From the NCBI GenBank assembly GCA_016176465.1, contig JACOXD010000002.1, positions 1 to 40,382 of the forward strand: 40,382 nt of DNA, written 5' to 3'. Shown in pieces: positions 6,352-14,536 of the stretch (the stretch's first letter is position 1; each line of letters opens with the position of its first letter). The notes under the pieces are model-generated. The model was not told the origin of the DNA. It saw only the letters and a program-made list of their open reading frames with translations, and did no database searches. The stretch is from Candidatus Daviesbacteria bacterium (GTDB lineage: Bacteria; Patescibacteriota; Microgenomatia; Daviesbacterales; UBA10151). The position numbers and the translations under genes were made by a program.

Positions 6352-7332
6352 CTAAACATCTTCTGGGTAAAAGTTCCTAATCCATCTTTGATTTTTGAGA
6401 TATTCGATTTCTTCTTTGCTTAAATTGATGTCTAAACTCTTCGTATTTTCCAGTACGTGCGTAGGATTTCTCATTCCAACAATAGCAACATCGGCACCGT
6501 CATCTAAAAGAGAGAACTTCAAAGCAATTTGTGCCATAGTTCTATTAGTGCTTGCTAATTTATTTTTCATCTGCTTGACTCTATCTACAACTTCCTTTAA
6601 CCTTTCTGGAGTAAAATAATCTTTTCTCCAATCATTGAAGGTAGTTTGATAATCAAATGTACCACCTAGTGAACCTTCGTCTAAAGGTACTCTGGCAATA
6701 ATACCAACGTTTCTTTTTCTTGCTAGAGGGAACAATTCGTCTTTAGGCGCTTGATCAAAAATATTGTAAATGACTTGAATGGTATCTATTTCACCTGAAT
6801 CTACAATTTTTAATGCGGAATTTGGATCATGATCGTTAACGGAAATCCCAAAAAACTTAGCAACTCCTTCTTTTTTAATTACAGCAAATGCCTCACGCCA
6901 TACGTTTGAATCAAACCAATCATCCAGCCATACATGCAATTGCAAAATATCAATTGTTTTGCTTCCTAAGTTTTTATAGCTAATTCTAGCTTTTTCAATA
7001 ATATAATCCTTAGGAAAAACTTGATTTATATCTTTATTTTGTGCTGGCCAATGACCATCTAATGGTGGAATTTTTGTAGCAACAATAATGTCTTTCCCTG
7101 CTAATGTTTCTGCTATTAATCTTTCACTGTGACCGTCAGCATATTCCAATGCTGTATCAAAGAAGTTTACTCCTACCCTATACGCATTTAACAACGCTTG
7201 CTTGGAAAGTTTATCATCAGCTTTCCACATATCTTTCCAATGTAACACCGGGGCTCCTCCACCAATTCCCCATGTGCCAAAGCCGATTCTTGAAATCCTT
7301 AAACCTGTTTTACCCAAAGTAGTATATTGCAT
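6352..7332 (-). CDS. Aldo/keto reductase
   Basis: 326 residues, full length for the NADPH-dependent aldo/keto reductase barrel. It begins with YTTLGKTGLRISRIGFGTW, the usual opening strand. The catalytic set is visible: Asp in FFDTALEYADGHSE, Tyr in the same block, Lys in IVATKIPP and His in LQLHVW. C-terminal VAIVGMRNPTHVLEN is the cofactor-binding region. The substrate cannot be read from sequence. It is monocistronic and divergent from the beta-helix gene. TATAAT (7346-7341) lies 8 nt before the ATG, giving an essentially leaderless message. Confidence 0.9.
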   Translation of the reverse strand: MQYTTLGKTGLRISRIGFGTWGIGGGAPVLHWKDMWKADDKLSKQALLNAYRVGVNFFDTALEYADGHSERLIAETLAGKDIIVATKIPPLDGHWPAQNKDINQVFPKDYIIEKARISYKNLGSKTIDILQLHVWLDDWFDSNVWREAFAVIKKEGVAKFFGISVNDHDPNSALKIVDSGEIDTIQVIYNIFDQAPKDELFPLARKRNVGIIARVPLDEGSLGGTFDYQTTFNDWRKDYFTPERLKEVVDRVKQMKNKLASTNRTMAQIALKFSLLDDGADVAIVGMRNPTHVLENTKSLDINLSKEEIEYLKNQRWIRNFYPEDV

Positions 7333-7361
7333 ATTTATTAATTATATATTCAAACTCTTTA

Positions 7362-7390
7362 TTGACATAAACTGTTTTTTTTATTAGTCT
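7362..7390 (+). promoter_or_regulatory. Candidate promoter of the beta-helix gene
   Basis: TTGACA (7362-7367), 17 nt, TAGTCT (7385-7390). The -35 is perfect and the -10 poor. It leaves a leader of about 17 nt before ATG 7414. Confidence 0.45.
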
Positions 7391-7413
7391 AGCAAGACTA
7401 CCCCTTAAACATT

Positions 7414-9105
7414 ATGTGGAGTAATTTGTTTCATTTTCTACTATTGCCTACCATATTCTCACTTATTTTTATTAGTATATTTTATCCTCAGATCAGCGCT
7501 TTTGTACATGCCCAGGAAACAAATCTGACGTATTATGTCTCACCGTCAGGTGATGATGTGCTTGGGGATGGTTTTAGTGATAAACCGTTTAAGAGTATTC
7601 AACACGCTCTAGATCTTGCGGAGGCGGGTACAACTATTCTTGTAGAAGAAGGTACGTATAACGAACATTTAGTAACAAAAACTAACGGGACACTCTCTTC
7701 ACCAATTACCCTAAAAGCAGAGGGAAAAGTTGTGCTCAAAGGATCTGATACCTCAAGAATATTTGATCTTTTCAATGATTACTATGTTATTGAAGGATTT
7801 GAATTTGATGGAGGATATTTTGATACAAAAGATGTTACAAAAACTGTCGATAAATTATTATGGGTAGAAACTGCAAGTTTTAATAGTATTCGATATAACA
7901 ATTTTCATCATGCACAAGGAGAGTGTATCAGAGTAATTTTTTTCTCAGAAGGAAACCGTTTTGAGTACAATACTATTGCTAATTGTGGTTTGAGGGATTT
8001 TGTGGGATTCAGGGGGGAAAGCTATAAAAATGGTGAGGGTATTTATATAGGGACAGCTCCTGAGCAAATTGACCCTTTGAAATGTAAAACAGAGGAATGT
8101 AAAACACTTATTTTAGAGACAGGACTACAAAAATATGGCAGAGAGACTTACACAAAAGACACGATTGTTGACCACAACTTCATTGACACCCACGGCAATG
8201 AATGCACTGATATTAAAGAAGGCTCAAGTGGGAATGTTATTTCAGATAATGTTTGTATCAGTCAATACGACTTGCAAAGCGCTGCCTTTAATACCAGAGG
8301 ACCTGCAAATACCTTCCTTCATAATACTGTAGGATATTCAGACGCATACAGCCAAAACCTGATTGGTGGTGATCATACAAGTAGCATAAGAGCAACAGGA
8401 CATGAAATACTTGGAGCAGCATTTCGAGCGGGTGGGGATGTAGTAGGTGATGGCGCTAACAATAACATTGTGAAAAACGATGTGTTGGACTTTGAAGGAG
8501 ACGCAAAAGTCGTTGTAAAAATACCAAAAGATGATATTCAAGGTGTAATATGTCAAAATAGCGTCGCATTTTTTTTAAGCGGTGGTTTTTCTGATAGCAG
8601 CAAAGTTATAAATGCTTCTATTTGTCCCTCTAGCTTTACTACAACAGAGCAAGCAGGAGCACGCGGCTGTGTCGGGCATACTTGTCAACCTATAGCACCT
8701 TCACCAACGAATTCTCCCACACCAACTCCATCACCAACATTAACGCCGAGCGCCTCGCCTACTCCAACTCCAACGCCAACTCCGACTCCTACCCCGACTC
8801 CAACAGTGACTCCCTCACCGACAACAGACATTTTACCTGCACCTGAAAATCTTACCGCTTTTTCCCCATCAGATAGCCGGGTAAAATTGAGTTGGGAAAA
8901 AGTTTCTGGTGCTGTTAAATACGAGCTATACTGGACATATTCAGGCTGGGGGAACATTTTCAAATATAAAAAATCTTCAACATCGGGAAACACCTCTGTT
9001 ACTGATGCGAAAAGTGGAAAAGATTACTCCTTCTATGTCACTGCTGTTGACTTGAATGGAAAACAGTCTCAACCAAGTAATATTGTTATTGTTAGGGTAA
9101 AATGA
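7414..9105 (+). CDS. Secreted right-handed beta-helix protein with Pro/Thr linker and fibronectin III domain
   Basis: 563 residues. Residues 1-34 form a signal peptide ending near AFVHAQ. YYVSPSGDDVLGDG and FKSIQHALDLAEAGTTILV (about 40-80) are the classic DUF1565/pectate-lyase-like opening, followed to about residue 415 by beta-helix rungs with repeated N and G turns. A linker of SPTPTP type spans about 428-475, and its DNA is a string of near-identical Pro-Thr codons. The last ~85 residues (LTAFSPSDSRVKLSW to the C-terminus) form a fibronectin type III domain. It is likely an extracellular polysaccharide-binding or -cleaving protein; a lyase of the PL6 type is possible but no catalytic residues can be named. 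There is no sorting signal, so it may be released. Confidence 0.82.
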   Translation: MWSNLFHFLLLPTIFSLIFISIFYPQISAFVHAQETNLTYYVSPSGDDVLGDGFSDKPFKSIQHALDLAEAGTTILVEEGTYNEHLVTKTNGTLSSPITLKAEGKVVLKGSDTSRIFDLFNDYYVIEGFEFDGGYFDTKDVTKTVDKLLWVETASFNSIRYNNFHHAQGECIRVIFFSEGNRFEYNTIANCGLRDFVGFRGESYKNGEGIYIGTAPEQIDPLKCKTEECKTLILETGLQKYGRETYTKDTIVDHNFIDTHGNECTDIKEGSSGNVISDNVCISQYDLQSAAFNTRGPANTFLHNTVGYSDAYSQNLIGGDHTSSIRATGHEILGAAFRAGGDVVGDGANNNIVKNDVLDFEGDAKVVVKIPKDDIQGVICQNSVAFFLSGGFSDSSKVINASICPSSFTTTEQAGARGCVGHTCQPIAPSPTNSPTPTPSPTLTPSASPTPTPTPTPTPTPTPTVTPSPTTDILPAPENLTAFSPSDSRVKLSWEKVSGAVKYELYWTYSGWGNIFKYKKSSTSGNTSVTDAKSGKDYSFYVTAVDLNGKQSQPSNIVIVRVK

Positions 9106-9109
9106 AAAA

Positions 9110-9140
9110 TTCCCCTAACTAAACTAATTAATTAGGGGAA
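9110..9140. terminator. Bidirectional terminator hairpin
   Basis: TTCCCCTAA (9110-9118) and TTAGGGGAA (9132-9140) form a perfect 9-bp stem. On the minus strand it is followed by TTTTTCATTTT, so it mainly ends the 9150-9410 transcript. It lies 4 nt after the stop of the plus-strand gene. Confidence 0.75.
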
Positions 9141-9149
9141 ATTAAATTA

Positions 9150-9410
9150 CTACATTGCTCCACCCATAGGTCCACCTTGAGGTTGTCCACCACCTTGTGG
9201 CTGTTCTCCACCCTCTGCACCCGGAGCTTCCTCTGGTTGCGCTTGTGGTTGTTGTTGTGGTTGCTGCTCTTGTGGTTCTTCTGGTGTTACAGGTTCCGGA
9301 GTTGGATTTGGGTTTGGTGTTACATTAGGATCTACTGGAGGAATTTGTGTTCCATCACCAGCAGGTGGCATTCCACTTCCATCACCTGGTACATCTGTTG
9401 GTACAAACAT
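9150..9410 (-). CDS. Small Pro/Gln/Gly-rich disordered protein
   Basis: 86 residues. The N-terminal half is rich in P, G, D and T, the middle is Q/P/E (PEEPQEQQPQQQPQ) and the tail is GGGQPQGG. No signal peptide, membrane segment or known domain is seen. The start is ATG 9410, because GGTGGTG at 9426-9420 then sits 9 nt upstream as ribosome-binding site. The longer frame from GTG 9425 would begin inside that site. Like the Q-rich protein at 3379 it carries a real Shine-Dalgarno, unusual here. Function unknown; its own terminator and RBS argue that it is a real gene. Confidence 0.6.
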   Translation of the reverse strand: MFVPTDVPGDGSGMPPAGDGTQIPPVDPNVTPNPNPTPEPVTPEEPQEQQPQQQPQAQPEEAPGAEGGEQPQGGGQPQGGPMGGAM

Positions 9411-9496
9411 ATTAAAAATCACCACCTCTCTCTAAGTTTGTTTCTAGTTTAATTTTTTTGCCTATCTTTAGTCAATAGCAAAAAATATAGTATGGA

Positions 9497-10942
9497 TTAA
9501 TTAGATGATAGTATTTTTAGAGGTATTTGTAATGGTTTACTTGGTGGAATATTAACAATCTCTTTTTTCTTCTCTCCTATATCGGATGGGTAGACACCGG
9601 AAAAACAGGAAGTAGAAAAGTGTTTTTCTGGCAACCCAGTAGCTTTTATCATTCCTTCATAAGATAGAAAACTAATAGAATCTGCTCCAATTTGTTCTTT
9701 AATTTGATCTAGCGATAAATTGGCAGCTATCAACTCCTTTTGGGTTGGCGTGTCAATTCCATAAAAATCAGGATACTTTACTTCTGGAGATGAAACACGG
9801 ACATGGACATGGCTAGCTCCGGCATTTTTAAGTATTTTTACAATCCCCCCGATAGTATTTCCTCTAACAATAGAATCATCAATTAAAATAACGGATTTTC
9901 CTTGCAGTATTTCCCTAATTGGATTTAATTTAAGCTGAACATCTCTTTTTCGCAAATGTTGTTCAGGTCTTATAAAGGTGCGATGAATATAGCGATTCTT
10001 AACTAAGGCTAAACTTAGAGGTATTCCTGATTTTGCAGAGTAACCTACTCCTGCCGGTATAGCCGAATCAGGGATAGGAATTACCAAATCGGCATCAACA
10101 GGTGATTCGCTGGCTAGCTCATAGCCAAAATTTTCTCTTACTTTATAAACATTTTTTCCCAATATTTTCGAATCAGGTCTGGCAAAATAGACAAACTCAA
10201 AAATGTCTAATTTTTGAGTTCCTTTTACAATTTGAATAGATTTTAATCCACTTTCATCCATAATCAACATCTCACCCGGATTAACCTCTCTTAAAAAAGT
10301 AGCGTTGACTGTATCCAGAGCGCAAGTCTCAGAGGCAACTACAAAACCGCCCCCATTCAGGGCTCCCAAAGAGAGCGGTCTAATTCCATACCTATCTCTA
10401 ACAGCTATTAATTTATCTTTAGCTAAAACTAAAAAACAAAAGACTCCAGTGAATAGTTGATAGGATTTGGAGATTGCCTTTTCAATTGAAAAATCCTTTT
10501 GTAAATAATAATTAATTGCTTCAAACATCATCTCAGAGTCATTCAAACCAGTAACATCAATTTTTTTTGACTTTAGGAATCTTTCTAATTTTTTTACTGA
10601 TGGAAGATTGCCATTATGAGAGAGGGCAAACTTTCCACCTTTTTGGATTACAGGTTGGTTATGTTTTAAAGTTGACCCGCCTGATGTTGAGTAGCGGTTA
10701 TGGCCAATACTAATATGTCCTTTTAATTTCTCAATATCGTTTTCGTTATAAACATGGGCTACCAATCCTTGTTTTTTATGAACTTTAATTTTTTTGCCAT
10801 TTGAGGTAGCAATACCGGAACTTTCTTGTCCGCGATGTTGGAGTGACCAAAGTCCTAAATAAGTTAATCTAGCTGATTCGAAACCCTCGCCGAATACCCC
10901 AAAAATCCCGCATTTTTCACCGGGGCGAGGCATTAAAAGCAT
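9497..10942 (-). CDS. purF: Amidophosphoribosyltransferase
   Basis: PurF transfers the glutamine amide to PRPP, the first committed step of purine synthesis. The N-terminus has a short propeptide (10 residues) before CGIFGVFG, whose Cys11 becomes the nucleophile after processing. HNRYST and SHNGNLPS belong to the glutaminase domain. VILIDDSIVRGNTI (about 353-366) is the PRPP loop. FSTSCFSGVYP near the C-terminus corresponds to the region with CxxC iron-sulfur ligands in Bacillus PurF, but only one Cys is present, so the cluster is probably absent. At 481 aa it is full length. TATAAT (10956-10951) lies 8 nt before the ATG. No other purine genes are nearby, so whether the pathway is complete cannot be judged here. 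Confidence 0.93.
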   Translation of the reverse strand: MLLMPRPGEKCGIFGVFGEGFESARLTYLGLWSLQHRGQESSGIATSNGKKIKVHKKQGLVAHVYNENDIEKLKGHISIGHNRYSTSGGSTLKHNQPVIQKGGKFALSHNGNLPSVKKLERFLKSKKIDVTGLNDSEMMFEAINYYLQKDFSIEKAISKSYQLFTGVFCFLVLAKDKLIAVRDRYGIRPLSLGALNGGGFVVASETCALDTVNATFLREVNPGEMLIMDESGLKSIQIVKGTQKLDIFEFVYFARPDSKILGKNVYKVRENFGYELASESPVDADLVIPIPDSAIPAGVGYSAKSGIPLSLALVKNRYIHRTFIRPEQHLRKRDVQLKLNPIREILQGKSVILIDDSIVRGNTIGGIVKILKNAGASHVHVRVSSPEVKYPDFYGIDTPTQKELIAANLSLDQIKEQIGADSISFLSYEGMIKATGLPEKHFSTSCFSGVYPSDIGEKKKEIVNIPPSKPLQIPLKILSSN

Positions 10943-10976
10943 TATGTAAGATTATATATGAAAATAAAAAAAATTT

Positions 10977-12239
10977 TCAATCTAGCCTTTGGATCTTTGC
11001 ACCTAAAGAAACAAGATTTTCTACAACGTTCTCATAACCTCTTTCTATTAACTGTGCTTCGTTAATAACACTTTGTCCATCTGCTCTAAGTGCTGCTAAG
11101 ACCAAAGCCATGCCAGCCCTAATATCAGGGGTTTCTAACTCTCTTCCGTAAAGTTTAGTTGGTCCGTAAACTAAAACCCGATGGGGATCGGCAATAGTAA
11201 TTTGGGCACCCATACTGATTAATTTATCTACAAAAAACATTCTTGATTCGTACATCCAATCATGAAGTAAGGATACCCCATCAGCGCTTGTTGCCAGTAC
11301 AATAACTGCACTCATTAAGTCTGTTGGGAAACCAGGCCAAGTGTTGGTGATTAATTTAGGTAAAGATTCAATTTTATCGGACGATACCTTGATGCTTTTA
11401 TCTTTGCCTTGGAAATTAACTCCCATTTTTTGCAGGGGTAAAACAATTGGTTCCAAATTAATTAAAGATGCATTCTCTAATTCTATTTCACCTTGAGTTA
11501 ACGTCGCAGCAATGGCATAGGTTCCTACTTCTATATAGTCTGGGCCAATACTAAATTCACACCCATTTAAATCTTTGGATCCCTCAATTACTAATGTAGA
11601 TTGGCCCACTCCTTCAATTTTTACTCCCATTAATTTAAGCATTTCACAAAGATCAACTATGTGGGGCTCCTTAGCAGCATTTTTGACAGTTACTTTAGAG
11701 GGGGTAAGGCTACAAGCGAGGATAATGTTTTCTGTAGCAGTGACTGATGCTTCCTCTAAAAAAATTTGGCAATTTTGGGGACACTCTTTTTTCCTCTCCC
11801 CCTTATAATGTCTATCGGAAACACTAAATTCAAATCCAAGTTTTTCAAATCCTTCAATGTGGGATTCAATACTTCGCTTACCAATAACATCTCCCCCTGG
11901 ATGATAAAAGTCTACTTTTCCTTCTCTGGCCAGAACTGGTCCCACTAGTAATATAGAAGCACGAAGCTTAGAAACCAAATCCTGAGGAAGAGAACTGGTG
12001 GCTATTTTGCTAACCTGAAGAGTTATTAGATCGTCTTCTTTTTTTTGGATGGAAACACCTAAATGTTGCAATATTTCTAGCATTATCGAAACATCCAAGA
12101 TAGATGGGACATTTTTTAAAGTGATCGGCTTACTGCTTAGTAAAACAGCAGCTAAACACGGCAAAATCGAATTTTTATTTCCGGAAATTTTAACCTTACC
12201 TTTTAATCTATTCCCTCCCTCGATAATATACTTTGCCAT
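10977..12239 (-). CDS. murA: UDP-N-acetylglucosamine 1-carboxyvinyltransferase with Asp in place of catalytic Cys
   Basis: MurA adds enolpyruvate to UDP-GlcNAc, committing it to peptidoglycan. The 420-residue length and ISGNKNSILP (18-27, with the conserved Lys-Asn) are standard. In HPGGDVIGKR the residue aligned with E. coli Cys115 is Asp117. The same replacement occurs naturally in Mycobacterium, Chlamydia and Borrelia MurA and makes those enzymes insensitive to fosfomycin. The enzyme should therefore be active but fosfomycin-resistant. It lies 34 nt upstream of purF on the same strand; purF has its own -10 in that gap. A TATAAT about 17 nt before the murA ATG gives a leader of about 10 nt. 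Confidence 0.95.
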   Translation of the reverse strand: MAKYIIEGGNRLKGKVKISGNKNSILPCLAAVLLSSKPITLKNVPSILDVSIMLEILQHLGVSIQKKEDDLITLQVSKIATSSLPQDLVSKLRASILLVGPVLAREGKVDFYHPGGDVIGKRSIESHIEGFEKLGFEFSVSDRHYKGERKKECPQNCQIFLEEASVTATENIILACSLTPSKVTVKNAAKEPHIVDLCEMLKLMGVKIEGVGQSTLVIEGSKDLNGCEFSIGPDYIEVGTYAIAATLTQGEIELENASLINLEPIVLPLQKMGVNFQGKDKSIKVSSDKIESLPKLITNTWPGFPTDLMSAVIVLATSADGVSLLHDWMYESRMFFVDKLISMGAQITIADPHRVLVYGPTKLYGRELETPDIRAGMALVLAALRADGQSVINEAQLIERGYENVVENLVSLGAKIQRLD

Positions 12240-12319
12240 AAATTGCTCTTATGATAATTATAACAAAATTACATAAATTTTTAAGTTTACTTTCCATGGT
12301 AAAATGATTTGTTAAAAAT

Positions 12320-12853
12320 ATGTTAGGAAATAATTTATTTAATTTAGGCGCATTGATTATTTTTGTGGTGGTGATACTGTCGCTTTCTCAAAGTGGTCTT
12401 TTGAAAAATGCTAGAGATGAAGTAGATTTAACTTCAGAGGATATAGGGGTGGATACAGAAACTAGTGAAGTTCATTCTTCCCCTTCTCCTACAGTAAGTC
12501 CCCGCGTATCAAGCAGTCCCAATCCTGTTCAATCTATAGCTCCATCAACTTTGGGAAGTACGGGCAATAATAGTGTTCCACTCGATGACTTTATTTTTCC
12601 CGGTTCAACAATTGTTAACAAAACCAACGTTACCCTATCTTTAAGTAGTAACAAAAGTAGTGATGAAATTACCAATTGGTATAAAGAAAAAATTAAATCT
12701 TTAAACTTTAATGTAAACTCTAACGTTACCACTCAAACTAATGGAAATGTCTTAAATAAACTATCAGCTGCTAAGATAAATCTTAAAGTCAATATTGAAA
12801 TTAGAAAATCAACTAATGATAAAAATGTCTCAATTGTAGTTTCTAAAGATTAA
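12320..12853 (+). CDS. Membrane-anchored hypothetical protein with Ser/Pro-rich stalk
   Basis: 177 residues. One N-terminal transmembrane anchor (about residues 7-27) is followed by an acidic stretch, a Ser/Pro/Thr-rich stalk (about 52-90) and a C-terminal domain of roughly 85 residues. The end of that domain (LNKLSAAKINLKVNIEIRK) has alternating hydrophobic residues suggesting beta strands. No family recognised. The topology predicts a small domain held outside the membrane. A candidate -10 TAAAAT lies about 14 nt upstream. Confidence 0.6.
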   Translation: MLGNNLFNLGALIIFVVVILSLSQSGLLKNARDEVDLTSEDIGVDTETSEVHSSPSPTVSPRVSSSPNPVQSIAPSTLGSTGNNSVPLDDFIFPGSTIVNKTNVTLSLSSNKSSDEITNWYKEKIKSLNFNVNSNVTTQTNGNVLNKLSAAKINLKVNIEIRKSTNDKNVSIVVSKD

Positions 12854-12865
12854 TCAATTGCCTGG

Positions 12866-12894
12866 TTGACAGAATTTTTTTGCTTTGCTAAGAT
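12866..12894 (+). promoter_or_regulatory. Promoter upstream of hairpin leader
   Basis: TTGACA (12866-12871), 17-nt spacer, TAAGAT (12889-12894). The expected TSS is near 12901, seven bases before the hairpin at 12908. Confidence 0.6.
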
Positions 12895-12907
12895 TCTAAA
12901 AGTTAAC

Positions 12908-12935
12908 TGCCTCATAATATTTGAGGCATTTTTTT
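12908..12935 (+). terminator. Terminator hairpin with T7, just before the DUF2292-like gene
   Basis: TGCCTCA (12908-12914) and TGAGGCA (12922-12928) form a perfect 7-bp stem with a 7-nt loop, followed by seven T. It can end the upstream gene but also lies between a promoter (12866-12894) and ATG 12949, so it may attenuate the next gene. Confidence 0.75.
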
Positions 12936-12948
12936 GCACTAGATTAAG

Positions 12949-13185
12949 ATGAAAAACTTTTCCAAAGAATTGGCCAAAATTTTATCGGAAGCTGTAAATA
13001 ATAAAATCTATGGCAGTGTGGAAATTTATTTTGAATCAGGGAGCGTTACTCAAATAACCCAGCGGATTATAAGCAAAATAAATAATGGTAAAGTTTCAAA
13101 AAAACTGACCGTTAAAAGTAAATTAGATCAAAAAAAGGAAGAAACTAAAGTTGCCTATTCAGCATCCTCCCAAACAGTAAACTAA
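12949..13185 (+). CDS. DUF2292/YezD-like small protein
   Basis: 78 residues. Residues 13-44 contain KIYGSVEIYFESGSVTQI, which matches the core of the DUF2292 (YezD) family, where a YGSV strand is followed by a G-V-QI strand. The family function is unknown. The C-terminal 35 residues are lysine-rich and probably disordered. No SD is visible; the start lies 13 nt after a T7 tract. The gene is read toward the surface-repeat gene at 13327, which has its own promoter. Confidence 0.6.
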   Translation: MKNFSKELAKILSEAVNNKIYGSVEIYFESGSVTQITQRIISKINNGKVSKKLTVKSKLDQKKEETKVAYSASSQTVN

Positions 13186-13203
13186 ATATTTAGTTTTACC
13201 TAC

Positions 13204-13326
13204 TTGACAATTAACTTAAAAAGCATTAAAAAGATTTTACAAGAAACTTATAGTCCGACCGCCAACGGAGGCTTTTCTTTCTCGATTTAGGTCGAGACAA
13301 GATTGCCTCTTATTTTTGTAAAAATT
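13204..13326 (+). promoter_or_regulatory. Promoter and structured leader of the sortase-substrate gene, sharing a 24-nt element with the 36.3 kb leader
   Basis: TTGACA (13204-13209), 17 nt, TAAAAA (13227-13232). The leader then carries ATAGTCCGACCGCC plus ten more bases (13250-13273) identical to 36298-36321. GGAGGC at the end of this element can pair with GCCTCT (13305-13310), enclosing a small hairpin CTCGA/TCGAG (13281-13295), and TTATTTTTG follows. That is a terminator-like shape directly before ATG 13327. The architecture suggests an attenuator or ligand-sensing leader; no known riboswitch class was recognised. Confidence 0.6.
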
Positions 13327-14466
13327 ATGAGACTGTTTAAAAAATTACTTATTGCTTTAGCCCTTTCAATTGTCAGCTTATTTAGTTTTTCTGGAATAGC
13401 TTTTGCAGATGAGTTAAGTAATTCCAATACTGGTTCAGATTCAACTAATACCATTGATTCATCTCAATCACAAGATGCTACAATTAACAATTCCAATACT
13501 TCAACAACAACTAACACTATAAATCTAGACAGCAACACTGGAGGCAATAGCGCTTCCGATAATACTGGAGATGCAGGAGTTTCAAGCGGTAATTCAAATT
13601 CTAATTTAACTGTTGATAACAGTGGAAATACTAATACGATTTCTGGTGCCTGCTGCCAAGGAGAGGGCGAGTTAAACTTAAGCAACAACAATACTGGTTC
13701 AGATTCTACTAATACAATTGATTCAGACTTGTCTCATCGAGTAAATATTAATAACACCAATGACGCTAATATAAATAATACAACTACAGTTAACGCCAAC
13801 ACTGGTGGAAATAATGCCAACGACAATACTGGCAATGCTGATATTTCAACCGGAAACATTAAAGTTGATGAAAGTATCAGTAATCATGATATCAACTTGA
13901 ACAAAGTATGTTGCCAGGGAAGCGATGGGTGGAATATTACTGCTTCCAATTCGTTTACCGGATCGGACTCCGACAATAACATTGATGTAAACGTTAACGA
14001 TATTTTCAATATTAATAATAACAGTGATGCAAATATTAATAACGAAGTTATAGTTTTTGCTGAAACTGGCAACAATAACGCTAACGACAATACAGGTGAT
14101 GCCTCAATAGAGACTGGAGATATAGATATTAATGTTGAAATCGAAAATGCCCATATTAATGAAAACATTGTTGATATAAATTGTGAAGAGGAAGAACCTG
14201 GCGGCGGCGGACCTGAGCAACCTTCCCCTCCTTCAAATGGGGGCAATGGTGGCGGCAACGGCGGAGGTGGTAATGGTGGAGGAGGAAACGGCGGAGGTGG
14301 TGGAGGAGGCGGGGGTCAAGTACTGGGAGCTGCTGCTGGAGAGGTACTACCAATTAGTGGAAACTCATTACTAGTTTACCTGACCCTACTAGCTGCCATA
14401 ATGTTTGGTTTAGGGTTATATTTACGGTTTCACTCGGGGCGCAGCCCAGGAAAATTAGCCTACTAA
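13327..14466 (+). CDS. Sortase-anchored surface protein with three Asn/Thr/Gly-rich repeats
   Basis: 379 residues. A signal peptide (1-28, ending GIAFADE) is followed by three ~90-residue units. Each starts with NTGSDSTN or FTGSDSDN and later has a TG-x-N-x-A-x-DNTG block and a short TG/SG turn. The first two units end in a Cys-Cys pair (ACCQG, VCCQG), the third in a single Cys. A long Gly-rich linker follows, then VLGAA and LPISG, a hydrophobic stretch and a basic tail: a cell-wall sorting signal of LPxTG type. The sortase gene lies 70 nt downstream. I chose ATG 13327 because the longer frame has no ATG and its N-terminus would spoil the signal peptide. It belongs to the same family as the proteins at 36493 and 38202. 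Likely role: a wall-anchored fibre or adhesin (inference). Confidence 0.85.
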   Translation: MRLFKKLLIALALSIVSLFSFSGIAFADELSNSNTGSDSTNTIDSSQSQDATINNSNTSTTTNTINLDSNTGGNSASDNTGDAGVSSGNSNSNLTVDNSGNTNTISGACCQGEGELNLSNNNTGSDSTNTIDSDLSHRVNINNTNDANINNTTTVNANTGGNNANDNTGNADISTGNIKVDESISNHDINLNKVCCQGSDGWNITASNSFTGSDSDNNIDVNVNDIFNINNNSDANINNEVIVFAETGNNNANDNTGDASIETGDIDINVEIENAHINENIVDINCEEEEPGGGGPEQPSPPSNGGNGGGNGGGGNGGGGNGGGGGGGGGQVLGAAAGEVLPISGNSLLVYLTLLAAIMFGLGLYLRFHSGRSPGKLAY

Positions 14467-14471
14467 AAATT

Positions 14472-14500
14472 ATCCCACCATCTCGGGTGGGATTTTTTTT
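14472..14500 (+). terminator. Intrinsic terminator after the surface-protein gene
   Basis: ATCCCACC (14472-14479) and GGTGGGAT (14486-14493) form an 8-bp stem, followed by a run of eight T. Confidence 0.85.
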
Positions 14501-14536
14501 AAAGTTAGAATAGTTTATACTTTCTGATCAGCTGAT

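Noticed and set aside
8685-8993. Minus-strand frame with GVGVGVG runs
   Set aside because: Mirror image of the Pro-Thr linker of the beta-helix protein.
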